The notes: generated from the letters alone by a model not told the origin. A stretch of DNA of 64,000 nucleotides from Tetmemena sp. SeJ-2015 (GCA_027382625.1 JAJKFJ010020656.1:124001-188000); one strand, 5' to 3'; positions 36,323 to 48,128 are shown, counted from the stretch's first letter. Program-made: numbers and translations.

Positions 36323-37912
36323 ATGATTAGGAAAGTCTTTTTGCTTTTGGTTTATTTTGCTCTGTCGACCCAAGGATATATTGCTTCAGAGAATAAATAA
36401 GTCCAATTTTTGCGAAACTTGGAAAATAATATAACGGATTCACCTTCTGATTAAAACCTTGTAATACAATGTAAGTGATTTTGTTGAGTTGAATTGAAAA
36501 GAATTTTAGCTTATATAAATCTTATTCATCCAATGTAGATAAGTCCTGGCTTTTAAATTTTATTATACCATTAAATATATTAGACTTTTGAACATGAGCC
36601 AAGCTAATGATTTAGTATGAGGCAGAGATCTAAGTTGGAACGCCACCGTAGCTATCAGAATAAACTTTGAATCATTGCTCTCGGATGATCTCTTTATAAA
36701 ATCAGTTGATTGTGAAGGCTGCATCAACGCTGTCTATGATCCAGCACAATCCTCAAGTTATTAGAGACTGACTAACTCAAGCAACAACTACTCAAATTAA
36801 ATTTGCTAAATTTTGATGATATGATAAATGGAAAGTACGCTTTCACTTCGTACAATAGTTCTGAAGCAGTTTGCTTCGATACATCGACAAATGAGTGCAT
36901 CTCACAACTTAAAAATTATAAGTGTTTGTAAATACATACATATTAACTTCAATTTCAAGTAGTGGATAAGAAGACTTCTCCTGAAAAGGCTAACATGAAA
37001 GCTAATGGAGTGCTGGGGCTGGCACCTGCTTATCATCCTGAATCTAATAGACTTCTTACAGAACTTAAAACAGCAGGCTATATCGATTATCGATATGTGG
37101 CCCTCCTCTATTTCAATCAATCCTACCAGTCCACTGTTCAAATAGGTGGCTAATTATTTTTACACTGAATGCCTTTTATCTTAAGAGGCTATAATGAGAG
37201 TCAGCTCATGCCTGGAGATGCAGCTAAAGGCTTCGGCTTGCACTGGCTTCATTCGTTTAGCGACCTACAATGGCAGATTGAGATCCAGGAAATCTATTAT
37301 GGAGGATTCTCCTTCTACAATTCTTTCCTTACTCTTAGCTTGATAGACACGAACTACCCTTACATAATCATGCCTAATAAAACTTTCTAAGTCTTCCTAG
37401 GCATGATCAAGAAGATTGATGCTAATGTATCTTGTTCTCCAGAGGAAGGCATTTGCAAAGTGCCAAAGACCTGTGATTAAATTTCCAAGCGACTTGATCC
37501 AATCAAACTCCAGTTAGGAGAAAATTGGATGTTTGGAATCCCAGCCACTGAGTATCTTATTCCCGATAGAGATAACTCTTCTTAATGCATCCTGGGTTTG
37601 AGCACGAATGATTATGCGACAACTAATAACACTTTCATACTGGGCCATGCTTTCCTTCGGTCTTTCTACACAGTCTTAGATTTTGAAACAAACAGGATAG
37701 GCTTGGGGCTGCATCTGCACTCTCGAGGATTTGTGGAGAAAGCAAAGAGTTACCGCACCTATGTCATAATCCTCATCATAGTGGTAATTTTACTGGGAGT
37801 GCTTGCAATTATCCTGGGATAGAAACTTTATAAACAGAGGCAAGCAAAACGCAAAGTGGAGACAGAGGTTAATTAAGCGAAGCAACACTCTCTGCTCTGC
37901 TGCAATAAATGA
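36323..37912 (+). CDS. Aspartyl-protease-like membrane protein C
   Basis: Seen: ATG 36323 with a signal peptide (MIRKVFLLLVYFALSTQGY). After introns comes NATVAIRINFESLLSDDLFIKSVDCEGC, then ANGVLGLAPAYHPE, ALLYFNQSYQSTVQIGG, LTLSLIDTNYPYIIMP, TFILGHAFLRSFYTVLDFETNRIGLGL, TM YVIILIIVVILLGVLAIILG and a basic tail to TGA 37910-37912. The first catalytic motif is NFES (Asp lost); the second is DTNY. So the fold is an A1 protease but the first catalytic Asp is missing. Small frame changes occur near 36820 and 37155. Third member of the tandem cluster. Confidence 0.82.
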
Positions 37913-38183
37913 ACTTGAAAATTTCCAAGAGAGAAGGAGTTTAATTGCAAACGCAGGAGATGAGTAGTCCTAGTTTAGTCATCTTGCGGGTGACATGTTT
38001 TCTAAAAGGAGATGAGATAGGATAAAAGAAATGGGCATGATATATTTCTTGATGTAAATAGGTCTTTTCCACACTTATGAGTTAGAGCTTTATTTTGTTG
38101 AGTGGAATTCAAAATGACTCAATAGGGCCTTTATCTCTTTAGAATGGGGGAAGTTTTTTATTATATCGCTTAATATCTTAAAG

Positions 38184-41100
38184 ATGCTCGGAAAATCTAT
38201 TTAATTAGCAAGAAGACACTTCAGCAGTGGTGCTCTCAAGAGAACTCACCTCTTCTCTTATCACAAGGACACTCTCAAGGGCAAATTATATCTTTTTCAT
38301 TTACATGCTTACTCTTTAAGATTAGCAAGATGGTTCCTTTTGCAGGGTATGAGATGCCTGTACTCTATCCTCTGGGAATAGTGAAGGAACATCTCTTCTG
38401 CAGAGAGAAAGTAGGACTTTTCGACGTGTCCCATATGGGTCAAGTGCGCATCACAGGAAAGGACGCTCACGCTTTCTTAGAGTACTTCACTGTCGCCGAC
38501 TTAAAGGCTCTTAAGAAGGGAGGAGCAACCTTGTCCCTTATCATGAACGAGAAGGGAGGAATTAACGACGACTGCATCATCACTAAGGATGATGAGGGCA
38601 AGTTCTTCGTGGTTATTAACGCAGGCTGCAAGGATAATGACCTCGCGTACATGAGAGCCATCCTCCAAGATAAGTTCAAGGGCAAGGATGTCTCAATTGA
38701 TTACAATGAGGACAACTCTCTAATCGCTGTTCAAGGCCCTAGAGCTCAAGCTCTCTTAGATGAGATCTTGGGAACTTCTCTCAGCCACATGGACTTCATG
38801 TCCTCTTAAGTCCTACAGCACTAAGGCAAGCAAGTCAGAGTGTCAAGATGCGGGTACACTGGAGAAGATGGATTCGAAGTGTCAGTGCCAGAGAGTCGAT
38901 CATTGATAATGTTTATTACACTTCTTCTACTGAGTATGGCTCTGTCCTTCGCAGAGAGATTGACCGCTTCAAAGACCGAAGAAGCAACATGGGTTGGACT
39001 TGGTGCAAGAGACACTCTGAGACTAGAGGCTGGTCTTTGCTTGTATGGACATGAGCTCAACGAAGACATCTCTCCAATCGAAGCTGTCCTTGGTTGGACT
39101 ATTTCCAAGAGAAGAAAGGAAGAGGGAGGATTCCTAGGTCACGATAGAATGAAGAGAGAGCTAGAGCAGGGAGTCAAGTCCAAGAGAGCAGGCTTTATGT
39201 CTGAGGGACCCCCAGCTAGAGACGGAGCTAAGATTATTACTAAGGATGGAAAAGAAGTAGGTCATGTCACCTCCGGAGCTCCATCTCCATCTCTCAAGAA
39301 GAACATCGGTCAAGCATACATCTAATAGCTCATTTATAGGAGTATTGAGTAAGTAATCATAAGTGTGAATTAATTCAGTCTCGATACTTATAAAGTTACA
39401 AAATGGAGATACCGTTCCAAGAAACGCAAGAGGAAGCTCACGAAATCTCAGTGACTTGGACCCTGACATTAGTCGTAGGCCATTCCGCGACATTCGATCA
39501 AAACCTCATCCTTACGGAGAGCTTGATGAGGCCCCTCTTACTCCAGAGGTTGCAAAGAAACTATTAGGCCAAGCTCCGGACAGCGTCACGATATCAAGCC
39601 AGGCCAGGCAATTCTTGCATCTGCTCCGATATGGCACTTTGAGCAACGACGATCGGATCCTTATGAGCTACAACCAATCGCCAAGCACACAGCATCAATC
39701 GAGCACGGTGCCCATGCTCGTCCATGGCTGTTGGCGCCGCAACATCTTATCATCTCATGAGTCGAGGATAAACTGCAGATCCGAGGAAGATGCCACCAGC
39801 GATCGAGAGCGTTATCACCGCGGCCAAGCATCTCACTAGGCGCCACATGAGCCTACGTGAGTCGCACTCACTACTACCCGAGCACTTTGGGCCCTCTCGT
39901 CTGCCCGGCCGACGCTGCAAAGCTCTCCTCGCAACGAGGTTACTACCATCCCTCATACCACTACATCCCAAGGCCAGAGGGAGCGGACTCCAAGAGACAC
40001 AGAGCACTCTCAGAGTATCCGAGATGATGCCGCGGCCGCGAGAATTGTAATACATCGACGAGTCCTCCTTCCACAGGTGGCAGACCATGAGGAGGGCCTG
40101 GCTCAAGCGTCCATTGCCGTTGCCATTCTATACAGCAGAGACAGCAAAGCAATAATTTTCGAGGCCATCAGCTAGCAGCGCGGCCTGGCCCACCTCCAAG
40201 CACTCTTGAGGGCATTAACCTTTTCCTCTTCGCCTCTTTCATACAGCAGCCTATATACCTCCTCTCGCATGACTGCAGGCGCTTATGAATGGTTTGGCTA
40301 ATGAGCCAGAGTGCGCTGCATCGGCGCTGTACGAGATGAGCGAGCTGTGATCGTCTGACGAAGCGTTCGATTTCACCATAGCAGAGGTCAGGCGGAAGGA
40401 GGTTGCGCGGCACCAGCCTGGCCTGTGATAGAACTTCCGAGGCTATCAGGGACTCGAGCTTCCCGACCTATTGAGCACTCAGATCATCGATGGTGTCCGA
40501 GATCCGCATGAGGTCATGCTCCAAATCACGAGAGAAGAGCTCGCTTCCTTGGTGAGCGATTTACGAATCCTTACCAGTCGTGAGACCTTGCACCACTTTG
40601 ATGCGATGTATGAGCGGCGGCGTACTGAAGAAAGCTTGATAGTGGAACGTCGCCATCGAGGAGGATTAGACGTACAGCTAGAGAGGTGAGCTTCTTTCCC
40701 CTCCTTCTATACGAAGAAGATACTACGGTACGTACTCGCTTGAAGTTGTGAGCTATGCTTGAGGCCCTCGCTGCTGGGCGAGGAGCAGATACAACCGAGG
40801 CTTCGCGTGTTTGAGATCGCGAAGCGGCGATACCCCCGGAGGCTTGCTTAGATCGGCGATGGCGACTGCATGGTCATTACTTCATCAGTGCCAGCCTGTG
40901 GTGCTGCTATTCGAAGACGTGAGCGTAATCGACGGAGGCGCCCAAGCTGCCTTCATCCTGAGAAGGAGGACTCGCTGGGTCTTGCTTTGAATCACCTTAT
41001 CGGAGGATACCATCCTGCAGACCTGGCTTCTTTTGTGGGGGGCACCATAGTTGACGTATTCAGGGATTTAAATATAGCAAACAGCCAGCAATCAAATAAC

Positions 41101-41190
41101 TATTAATTAATTGCCAAAACCGTTGATGTGGTTAATCGTTACTATTTACTACGTAATATACTACTACGACTACTACTAATACTACTACTG

Positions 41191-41228
<38 letters not shown>

Positions 41229-41552
41229 TACTAACTACTACTAACTACTACTACTATACTCTACTAACTAGACCTTTACACACCAACGTGTTGGGGCACC
41301 TCGAACCCGACTTCAGAATCAATGAAAAGCAATACGCCATCTTTGGATTAAATTATAACAATTCTCAATAGTCGTTAATAAGCTATAAGTTCCTCATAAT
41401 AAACTAGAGACCGAGCTTCAAGTAGTTGTCAGAGATAATACTCTCTATCTTTGTGTAAATTGCTTTTTGTATTTGATAAGGCACACCCCCTCAAGGTAAA
41501 GAAAATGCCTTTCGTGCCTAGCAGATATTACAAGAAGCCAGAGTCCAAATGA
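38184..41552 (+). CDS. GCVT: Glycine cleavage system T protein (aminomethyltransferase), interrupted by three IESs
   Basis: Seen: ATG 38184, Arg-rich presequence-like start (MLGKSIQLARRHFSSG), then GKMVPFAGYEMPV, LFDVSHMGQVRI, NEKGGINDDCIIT, AVQGPRAQALLDE, RCGYTGEDGFEVSVP, VGLGARDTLRLEAGLCLYGHE and GAPSPSLKKNIGQA. The frame then breaks and resumes 2.07 kb downstream with VPHNKLETELQVVVRD, then KAHPLKVKKMPFVPSRYYKKPESK and TGA 41550-41552. All three gaps close in frame when a direct repeat is used as pointer (GCAA, ATA, GATAA). Known: mitochondrial T protein transfers the methylene group from glycine to tetrahydrofolate. The presequence supports mitochondrial import. The re-joined C terminus matches the family. 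Confidence 0.93.
38281..38324 (+). other. IES, 44 nt, pointer GCAA, in GCVT
   Basis: GCAA at 38281-38284 and 38325-38328 flanks an AT-rich stretch. Removal gives AAG GGC AAG ATG GTT, i.e. KGKMVPF, the conserved T-protein start. The segment lacks a GT donor. Confidence 0.88.
39405..41065. mobile_element. GC-rich, atypical block inside the GCVT IES (possible foreign or element-derived DNA)
   Basis: Base composition changes abruptly to GC-rich against AT-rich surroundings, and TAA/TAG codons become rare in the longest frames. Open frames exist on both strands. One on plus reads …LDPDISRRPFRDIR…TPEVAKKLLGQAPDSV… (39456-39837). A minus-strand one (39750-40106) includes a hydrophobic segment CLAAVITLSIAGGIFLGSAV. 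None is recognised, and conflicting frames argue against a simple gene. A transposon remnant or DNA of another origin are possible. Confidence 0.4.
41157..41270 (+). repeat. TAC/ACT trinucleotide microsatellite
   Basis: Long run of tac/act repeats with minor interruptions (…actactactactactactac…). It lies between the GC-rich block and the resumption of T-protein coding, within the eliminated segment. Confidence 0.9.
41434..41474 (+). other. IES, 41 nt, pointer GATAA, in GCVT
   Basis: GATAA at 41434-41438 and 41475-41479 brackets an AT-rich stretch. Removal gives VVVRDKAHPLKVKKMPFVP, the conserved C-terminal motif. Confidence 0.88.
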
Positions 41553-41845
41553 ATCACTCAAGATGTAATTTAATCCCTGCTTATCAAATCCGATGGATGC
41601 TTTTTTAATCATCTAGTATTTAATTCAACTTAATTTGCATATTTCTTCATACTGAAAAGTATCTGCTGCGTTTTAAATTATGAAATTATGTATTTTAAAA
41701 CCATAGTCATTGCTTTTTATATTGTAGTCAATCTGTTTGGAGAGCATTCCTGTTCTCTTTATTCATTTAATCTTAGACTGCATTTGATTATAAGTGATAG
41801 TTGCCTTCGATATTTGAAATATTTGAAATTATTCGTCCTTTAAAA

Positions 41846-44306
41846 ATGAGCAGCAACTTTTAAAATGGGAATCCAGACATCAGCATTGACTAGGAAAAGC
41901 ATATGCATCATATCCTCGATGAAGGCCTGCATGAGCTCAGAAAGTCAACGTAAGAAGACTAAGATCCTTATTCATTTTGCATCTATAGTGAGCGAAGTCT
42001 CTCTTTAAGAGGAGTAAAGCGTCATGACATGAATGCTTACAGCCCCAGTGCAAGCTCTCACACCACTCCTGTTTAGAATCAGCTGCTCAGCTCATACAAT
42101 GGAGCGGCAGGTGCTCACTATAATAACTTTAACCTACTCTAGAATCAGTCTCAATACTCTCAGATAAGCACACTCCACAATGAAAGCAGCCACTACTCTA
42201 ACTCCATTGCTAAAGGAAGTAAGAATGATGGCAACAGCAGTAGTAGCTATATCCCTCTCAGAAATTTGAATTTGAACTCTTAGATGAAGTCTAATTCTAA
42301 TTACGATAACAATCATCTTCTATCTAGCAATACCCTCCTTTAATCTTAGGGATCTTAATTACAGCTAGCTGTGAATGACACAGCAACTAGGATGGATTCT
42401 AGTCTCATAGGAGTCTTCGGTAGTTTCTCCCATCTTAATAAATACAGGCCCCACAGTCTTCTAATTCCAAGAACCAGAGCTTAAAGCGGCTGATTGAGGA
42501 AATTAGATAATCAAGCGATCAAGTTTCAACTCGAATGAAGGAAAACCTGCAGAATAAGTTTGACAATGCGAAGAATACTTCTACTGCTATATCTGGAATA
42601 GGAGTAGATCAATCGAGCACACTTTCGAGAGTCAAAGAAGGGAGCAGTAGTGTACAGATGAATTCGGATCTTATTGAACTGTAGCAGAGGATCCTTGGAT
42701 TAGAAAAAAAGATACAGGAGGATAATTAGAGCATGCGTCAGACTATTACCTCCAAATAAGATAGACTCAAGGGAATTATCAAGCAGAATACTTAAATAGC
42801 TAAATAGAGAAGGACTAGGAATTAGGATACAGACTCAGACGATAAGGAATAGAAAGTGTCGAAGAATTAGAAGAGAAGTGAGAGTAGTAGAAGAGGTACG
42901 AGTGGAGATAGGTTAGCTTTAGTTTCAACTAGGGCGATCCTATCAACATCAAAATTAAGAACCAAAGGGATAAAGTTAGAAATGGTGATGATAGCCAAGG
43001 GAATGAGAGTGCTGATGAGGAATGAAGGAAGTGACAAGGCACTTGGTATACGGGGGAAGTGCTACAGATGAAGAATCCATTGAAAAGTAATACGAGAGCA
43101 AGGACTATATAAACAGTGATGAGGAGAATGCACAAGTCAAAGCAGTTAAAAGGGTAAAGCGCGATCCCAAATAGAAGAATAAACACAACTAAAATGGACA
43201 AGACTAATCTTCGTCAAGTGAAAATATCATCAAGATATCAGATGACTCAGTAAAGTATAATCAAATCAGAAGAAGGAGCAAGGAAAAAAGTAAGATAAGC
43301 AAAGGAGGAAAGGTTAAGAGAGAGTTAAGCAATAACCAAACTACAGGATAGTCAAAGTCTAGATCATTCACTCGTTCTCCTTTTAATCAAAGTTCTAGCA
43401 AATACAACTCTCAGCCTCAATCTTAGGATTCGAGAAAGTCCAAAGGAGGTCAACAATCAGATGATTCATTAAAGAGAGCAACGCAAGAGCTATCTAAATT
43501 GAAGAAATAGCTTAAAACTATGACAGGAGTCGCTGAACTTAAAAATGGAGCTAAATCTAATAAAGTCTTAGCAAAGAAAAATGATAGGTAAACTAAGCCA
43601 TCCACAACCAAGAGACAAAAGTCCAATGAATCCTACAAAAGTAACAACTCCAAGCGGTCTCTTAACATAAATATGCTGAATACTAGCAATAGGAAAAATG
43701 CAGTGAATACCAGCAAATCTCGTTCAACCCTTATACTTATTTCTTTTTCTTAAAATTGAAGCTATAAATTAACCTCGAGGAATAGATTATATCAATAGAA
43801 TGTGAGTGTGTACTCAAAGACTAGCCAGCTGTTAAACCTCACATCTTCCTAGATATTGCGGAACGAGCCCTCTTAGCTTTACTTAAACGAGTAAGAACTG
43901 TATCAGAAAGACCAGCAATTGAAAAGATAAGAGGCTCATAATAAGAAGCTCCAACAAGAGTTAGAGTAGACGAGGAAGGAACTCAGAATAGAGAGAAAGA
44001 ACAACTAAGAGCTAATTACCATAGTAGAGAAGCTGACTGTGAAACTGAAGAACAAGGATTTTGAAACTGATAAGGTCAAGCGTACTGAGGGCGAACTCAA
44101 AGATCTAGTATAGGGATTCTAAAGGAGTGAATAAATCAGGAAAGAGCAGAAGCTACTCATAAAAAAGATGAAGAAGGAATTGTAATCTTTAAAGAAGGGG
44201 TAAAGTAATGGTGAAGAGGGACCTCGCTCTTCTAAGAATAAAGAGAACTATAAATTACTCATAATCGACATATCTAGGTTTATAGGTTTAAGGCATAATA
44301 AAGTGA
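41846..44306 (+). CDS. Uncharacterised Ser/Asn/Lys-rich protein with coiled-coil C terminus
   Basis: Seen: ATG 41846 (MSSNFQNGNPDISIDQEKHMHH…). Ser/Asn/Gln-rich sequence runs to ~42.5 kb, then a predicted helix (LKRLIEEIRQSSDQ…MKENLQNKFDNAKNT) and a basic low-complexity middle (RRRSKEKSKISKGGKVKRE). The long coiled-coil end includes QQLKRQEAHNKKLQQELEQT, KELRIERKNNQELITIVEKL and KLLIKKMKKELQSL. One-base frame changes occur near 42455, 42905 and 43040. The end is placed at TGA 44304-44306 by frame choice and is uncertain. No family recognised; structural or cytoskeletal role possible. Confidence 0.55.
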
Positions 44307-44347
44307 ATCGCTAAAGATATAGTTAAAATTAAATTCACTTTTATCTT

Positions 44348-45059
44348 ATGGAAAGCCAACAAGACTCATCAGCCACTGATCTTTAATAGGAGAAGGAGGT
44401 AGTTCTTTTCGTAACTGGATTTGGCAAATTCCAAAAAGTATCAGAGAACCCAACCACCTATCTCTCAGGTGCAATTCCTGAGCTGCTTAGGAAATCCTAG
44501 ATTCCCAACTTGAAGCTTCACTGTACTCAAGTTGTGACTGTTTCAATTGAAGACTGTGATTTAGCACTCTCAGAGATCTACAAGGACATCTCTAAACAGT
44601 AAAATGAAGATGAAGAACATGGAATACACATAGGCACTATGTGGTATTGCATTTGGGTGTGTACCAAGGAAGTGGGTGCTTTAGAGTAGAATGCTAAGGA
44701 AAGAACATCAAGAACTTTAGGATCCCTGACGAAAATGGAAATACTCCCTTGAATCAGTGCATAAGTGAATCTCATGACATTGAGCATTGCATTCAGACTC
44801 GCTTGGACTTAGATAACATAGTCAGTTGTTTGTAAGACAAAGGCTATAATGCAGTGAAGAGCTATAGTGCTGGGGAGTATATTTGTAACTACACTTACTT
44901 CTGTTCTCTTCAACACAAGGAGCACAGCGTTCCTCATCCAGAGAGAGTGGACGCTCTCTTCTGCCACGTCCCACTTTTACGGAGATAGACGAGCCAACTC
45001 AATAGAAGTTCGTGGTCGACTTAATTCACTAGATCTTCAAACATTTACTTTTTTTATGA
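44348..45059 (+). CDS. Pyroglutamyl peptidase I (C15 cysteine peptidase)
   Basis: Seen: ATG 44348; EVVLFVTGFGKFQKVSENPT (the GFGPF-x-NPS start motif of the family), LHLGVYQGSGCFRVECQGKN and IPDENGNTPLNQCISES. The catalytic Cys is in SAGEYICNYTYFCSL and the His in FCHVPL. The tail EIDEPTQQKFVVDLIHQI ends at TGA 45057-45059. One-base slips near 44650 and in the T-run at 44974-44977 must be allowed; with both corrected the protein is full length. Known: removes N-terminal pyroglutamate from peptides in the cytosol. It converges with eIF3b. Confidence 0.88.
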
Positions 45060-45356
45060 TCATATCTGCGAAAGATGCAAGGGGTCTTAATGCTGATTTC
45101 TCTCTAAGTTTGCTAGCTTATCCAAAGTGCTGAAGCTTAGAGAAATATTTCTTAATTCCTTATTCAACTTAAATCATTGGATGTAATGATTCACAATAAT
45201 ATGTGGAAGGGTATTAAACAACAATACAGATTATTCTCTCCAAGATATAGTAGAGTTTATATTAATACTTTATCTAATTACACTTCAACTTAGAGCTGAT
45301 TAAGTAGCGATTGAGATGACCTTATAGTTGTGGTGGAGGTACCTAAATCATCACTC

Positions 45357-48128
45357 TCACTTTATCTTGACTTCGTTGACTACGTTGTCGTAGGCGTAGA
45401 TGATTTCTATCTGCACCTCCTCTGGTACCATGTCCTTGTCCTTGATGGGCCACAGTTTCTCGTACTGAGCAGCCTGGTCCTCGAACTCTTTCCTGAGGGG
45501 GAGGAAGAAGCTGGTGAGGAAGTCGTCTCTGAGGCGCTTCTTCTCCTCCTTCTCAACGTTGGTGGTGACCTTCTTCATGGTCTTCTCCTCCTCCTTGAAC
45601 TGCTTCAGGAACTTGGTCCTGTACTCAGTCTTCAGCTTCTGGAGGTCCTTGGGCTTCAAGATGCCAGTGGGTCTTGGGCGCCACTTGTACACCTGGAACT
45701 AAGACAGGCCTTGGTAGGAGGCTAGCTCCTCACCGAAGATGTTGAAGAAGCGGAGGGCCTTAAACTATAGACAAATTTTAATAAGTATTATAAGACATGG
45801 AATTCTTAAAGATGGTTTATCAGCCTTGTCGAGGGTGCTGGTTCTTATTCCAAAGACAGCTAGGTAGCGGCCTGACTGGTCCCAAGAGTCGTCAAACTTA
45901 CGCTCGTAGATTTCCTGGCGGCCAGTTTTCTTGAACTCGTACTTCTCCTCTGCACTTTGGAGTTTGTTGGCACCTGTTCCCTTCTTTACAGGAGCAGCCA
46001 CTGGGGCATTCGCATCCTACTGTTGCTTAGCAATCATGTAGAAGTTATCATCTAATAAAAGGTAGGAAATAATAAATATTTATTAGAATTAAAAAAACTC
46101 ATTCTATGTAGTTATAAATATAGAAATAAAGCAATACTATTTTTGTTATGAATAGCAGAAGTGACTCTGCCCTCGTTTTCGTAGGTGACGAAAATGTCGC
46201 CGCAGCCAGCCCAACTCATCTTAATTACTTTCTCACTGGGCAAGAAGCCAATCCATTTAATAAATCCTTCTTGAATTATTTATTCATATGCCATTGTGAA
46301 TAACCTTGTAGATGAATCCCTTGATGGGGTCTTCAATCATCTCGTAGATGTCTACTCCATCACGCTTAGCGTCCAGGGTGTAGTCTTTCTTGCCTGCCTC
46401 AACTGCTCTCTTGGCCAGAGTGTGGATGGCCAGCTTGCCGTAGTTAGGTTCCCAGACCACTCCGTGGAACTCAATGATCTCTCTATCAACAAGAATCTGC
46501 TGATGAGGGTAAGAGGTCTTTCTGGTGTTGAAGAGCTCCACTGAGTAACGAGAGGACTTCTTGTGTTGGTACTCATTCACAACAGCCAAGTAATCACTAA
46601 AACAATATAGCTGCATTTGAAATGAGAATCGCCTTGGGGATGGAAGAAAAGACGAGTGCTGATTGAAGCAGGGAGAGTCTTGATGTTGATCTGACGAGAG
46701 GGAATCTCTACGAATCCAATTCTGGGGAACTTAAATACTCTACATCCTACCACTTACTTAAATAGTTAAACTGGTTCTCTTCAGGAGGATAAGCGGTGTA
46801 TGCGATACAGTTTCTACTTGGACTCCATTCCCAATCCTTAATGCCATCAATGTTGATAGACTTCTTGATTCCATCGGGGGCAGCAATCAGCTCCATGCTT
46901 GGGAGCTGATAGATGGAAATACCCTCCTTCACCTTTTCTACTTCGTCTGAGCCCTCCTTCTTTATCTCAGTAAGGAACTTCTTTGCGATGTAGAGACCAT
47001 CATGAGACCATCATCAACAAACTTTAAATAACTATCTTATTTCCAACCATTTGAAGGTGGTAGCATTCTCTCCAATCTTTGTAAATTCAATGACAGTAGA
47101 TGTGCTATGCATATTTATCTTTTGGTCGAAGTCTCTGATCTGCTCGACCATCTGGAAGTTCCAGACGATGTAGGTGCTCTTTTGAGTGGGAGCATAGGTG
47201 AGTACGTACTTCTCATCAGGAGACATGCTCACATGCTCAACCTTGGGAGTGGGGATAGTAATGATGGGTTGGAGGGTCTGGCCGCCATGGAACTCCACTT
47301 TGTCGTGCTTAATAACGATGAGGTAGGTTCCCTTGGGACTCCAGTTCACAGCTCTGTCGCTTTGGATGTGACCTGGCTTCACAACGTACCCCTCGTTATC
47401 TCCTGATTGCTCTGAAGGGTGTCTTCTCAGATGCACGTCCTTGCCTGTCTAGTACAAGAACTGCTCTCTCTTAGTGTCGAGGAGAGGATCTCTCAGATCA
47501 ATCAAAGATAAAACTAATTTACTCTCTCTCTCTTTCAAAGAATGAGTTTGATGAATGAGGGATGAGGTCTTGGGACCACCCTCAGAGAGGTCTCTTGAGA
47601 GCATGATCTTCTCGAAGTCGTTGATCTAACTGGCAGAGAGCTTGTGCTTCTTATCAAACTGATAGTCGTTCATGATAGCAGCTGCTAGTTTTGCCTTTTC
47701 CTCGTTGGGGGCAAGGAAGAAAGCCACTCCTTGAGTGTTGCCTGCCTCATCAAGGGGCATGGTGATATCTGACTCAGAGAATGTCAAGTCTTTCTTTTGA
47801 TAGAGCTTGATCAGCAGCTGGATAAGTTTCTTAGATTTCTCAGCATCGCAAATAGAGATAAGATAAAACGCTAAATCATAAATCAAATAGGTAGGTTGTT
47901 AATGACTAGGTACTTTGAGAAGTCATCATCTAGCTTAGGAGCCTCAGGCTTCTTTCTAGGGTCCTCAGCTTGGTAAGCATTGCTGTTGCAGGCCTGTCTG
48001 AGGTGCTCACTGAGTGCTGGGTTAGTTCTAAGATCCTCCTCAAATGTGAAGTTAGGGTAGAGGGCCTGGATCTTTTTGAAAGAGTCGCAGCCATGCACAT
48101 TTTCAATAGCTTCTTCTAGGGACATCAT
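45357..48128 (-). CDS. EIF3B: eIF3b, translation initiation factor 3 subunit B, with IESs
   Basis: Seen: ATG 48128; acidic N terminus, then an RRM beginning KYLVINNLPI/CDAEKSKKLIQLLIKLY. WD-type blades follow (NWSPKGTYLIVIKHDKVEFH, MSPDEKYVLTY, IKDWEWSPSRNCIAYT, RLFFHPQGDYLAVVNEY, VVWEPNYGKLAIHTL, WDQSGRYLAVFGIRTS). The diagnostic tail is RFFNIFGEELA…QFQVYKWRPRPTGIL and a helical end to TGA 45357-45359. An in-frame TAG at LSQFQVYKW marks the UAR=Gln code. Three short segments are removed via repeats CTATTTG, GATT and TAA, each restoring the expected protein. A longer GT..AG intron lies near 46045-46130. Known: scaffold of eIF3 on the 40S ribosome. Confidence 0.95.
45760..45816 (-). other. IES, 57 nt, pointer TAA, in eIF3b
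   Basis: Coding-strand TAA flanks the segment (plus TTA at 45760-45762 and 45817-45819). Removal gives LDKADKALRFFNIFGEEL, matching the spacing of other eIF3b proteins. Without removal 19 extra residues interrupt a conserved blade. Confidence 0.75.
46592..46626 (-). other. IES, 35 nt, pointer GATT, in eIF3b
   Basis: Plus-strand AATC at 46592-46595 and 46627-46630. Removing one copy and the interval turns a broken frame into FFHPQGDYLAVVNEY, the conserved W-x-x-x-GDYL blade motif. Confidence 0.88.
47849..47883 (-). other. IES, 35 nt, pointer CTATTTG, in eIF3b
   Basis: Plus-strand CAAATAG at 47849-47855 and 47884-47890. Removal gives NNLPICDAEKSKKLIQLL in frame; unspliced there is a TGA directly after NNLPI. 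Confidence 0.9.

Larger units (their letters stand above)
39316..41384 (+). other. Long IES (~2.07 kb) in GCVT, containing GC-rich DNA
   Basis: T-protein coding stops after KKNIGQA at 39318 and resumes after 41384. ATA at 39316-39318 and 41385-41387 can serve as pointer; joining gives GQAQVPHNKLETEL in frame. The pointer is short, so the exact edges may move by a few bases. The interior holds a GC-rich block and a TAC microsatellite. Confidence 0.75.

Noticed and set aside
40040..40055. Short gcggccgc…gaattgtaatac stretch resembling a cloning site
   Set aside because: The match is too short and the following bases do not continue as a vector promoter.
38467..40413. Overlapping minus-strand ORFs across GCVT and the GC-rich block
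   Set aside because: Shadows of the T-protein reading frame or chance ORFs in GC-rich DNA; none is a recognisable protein.
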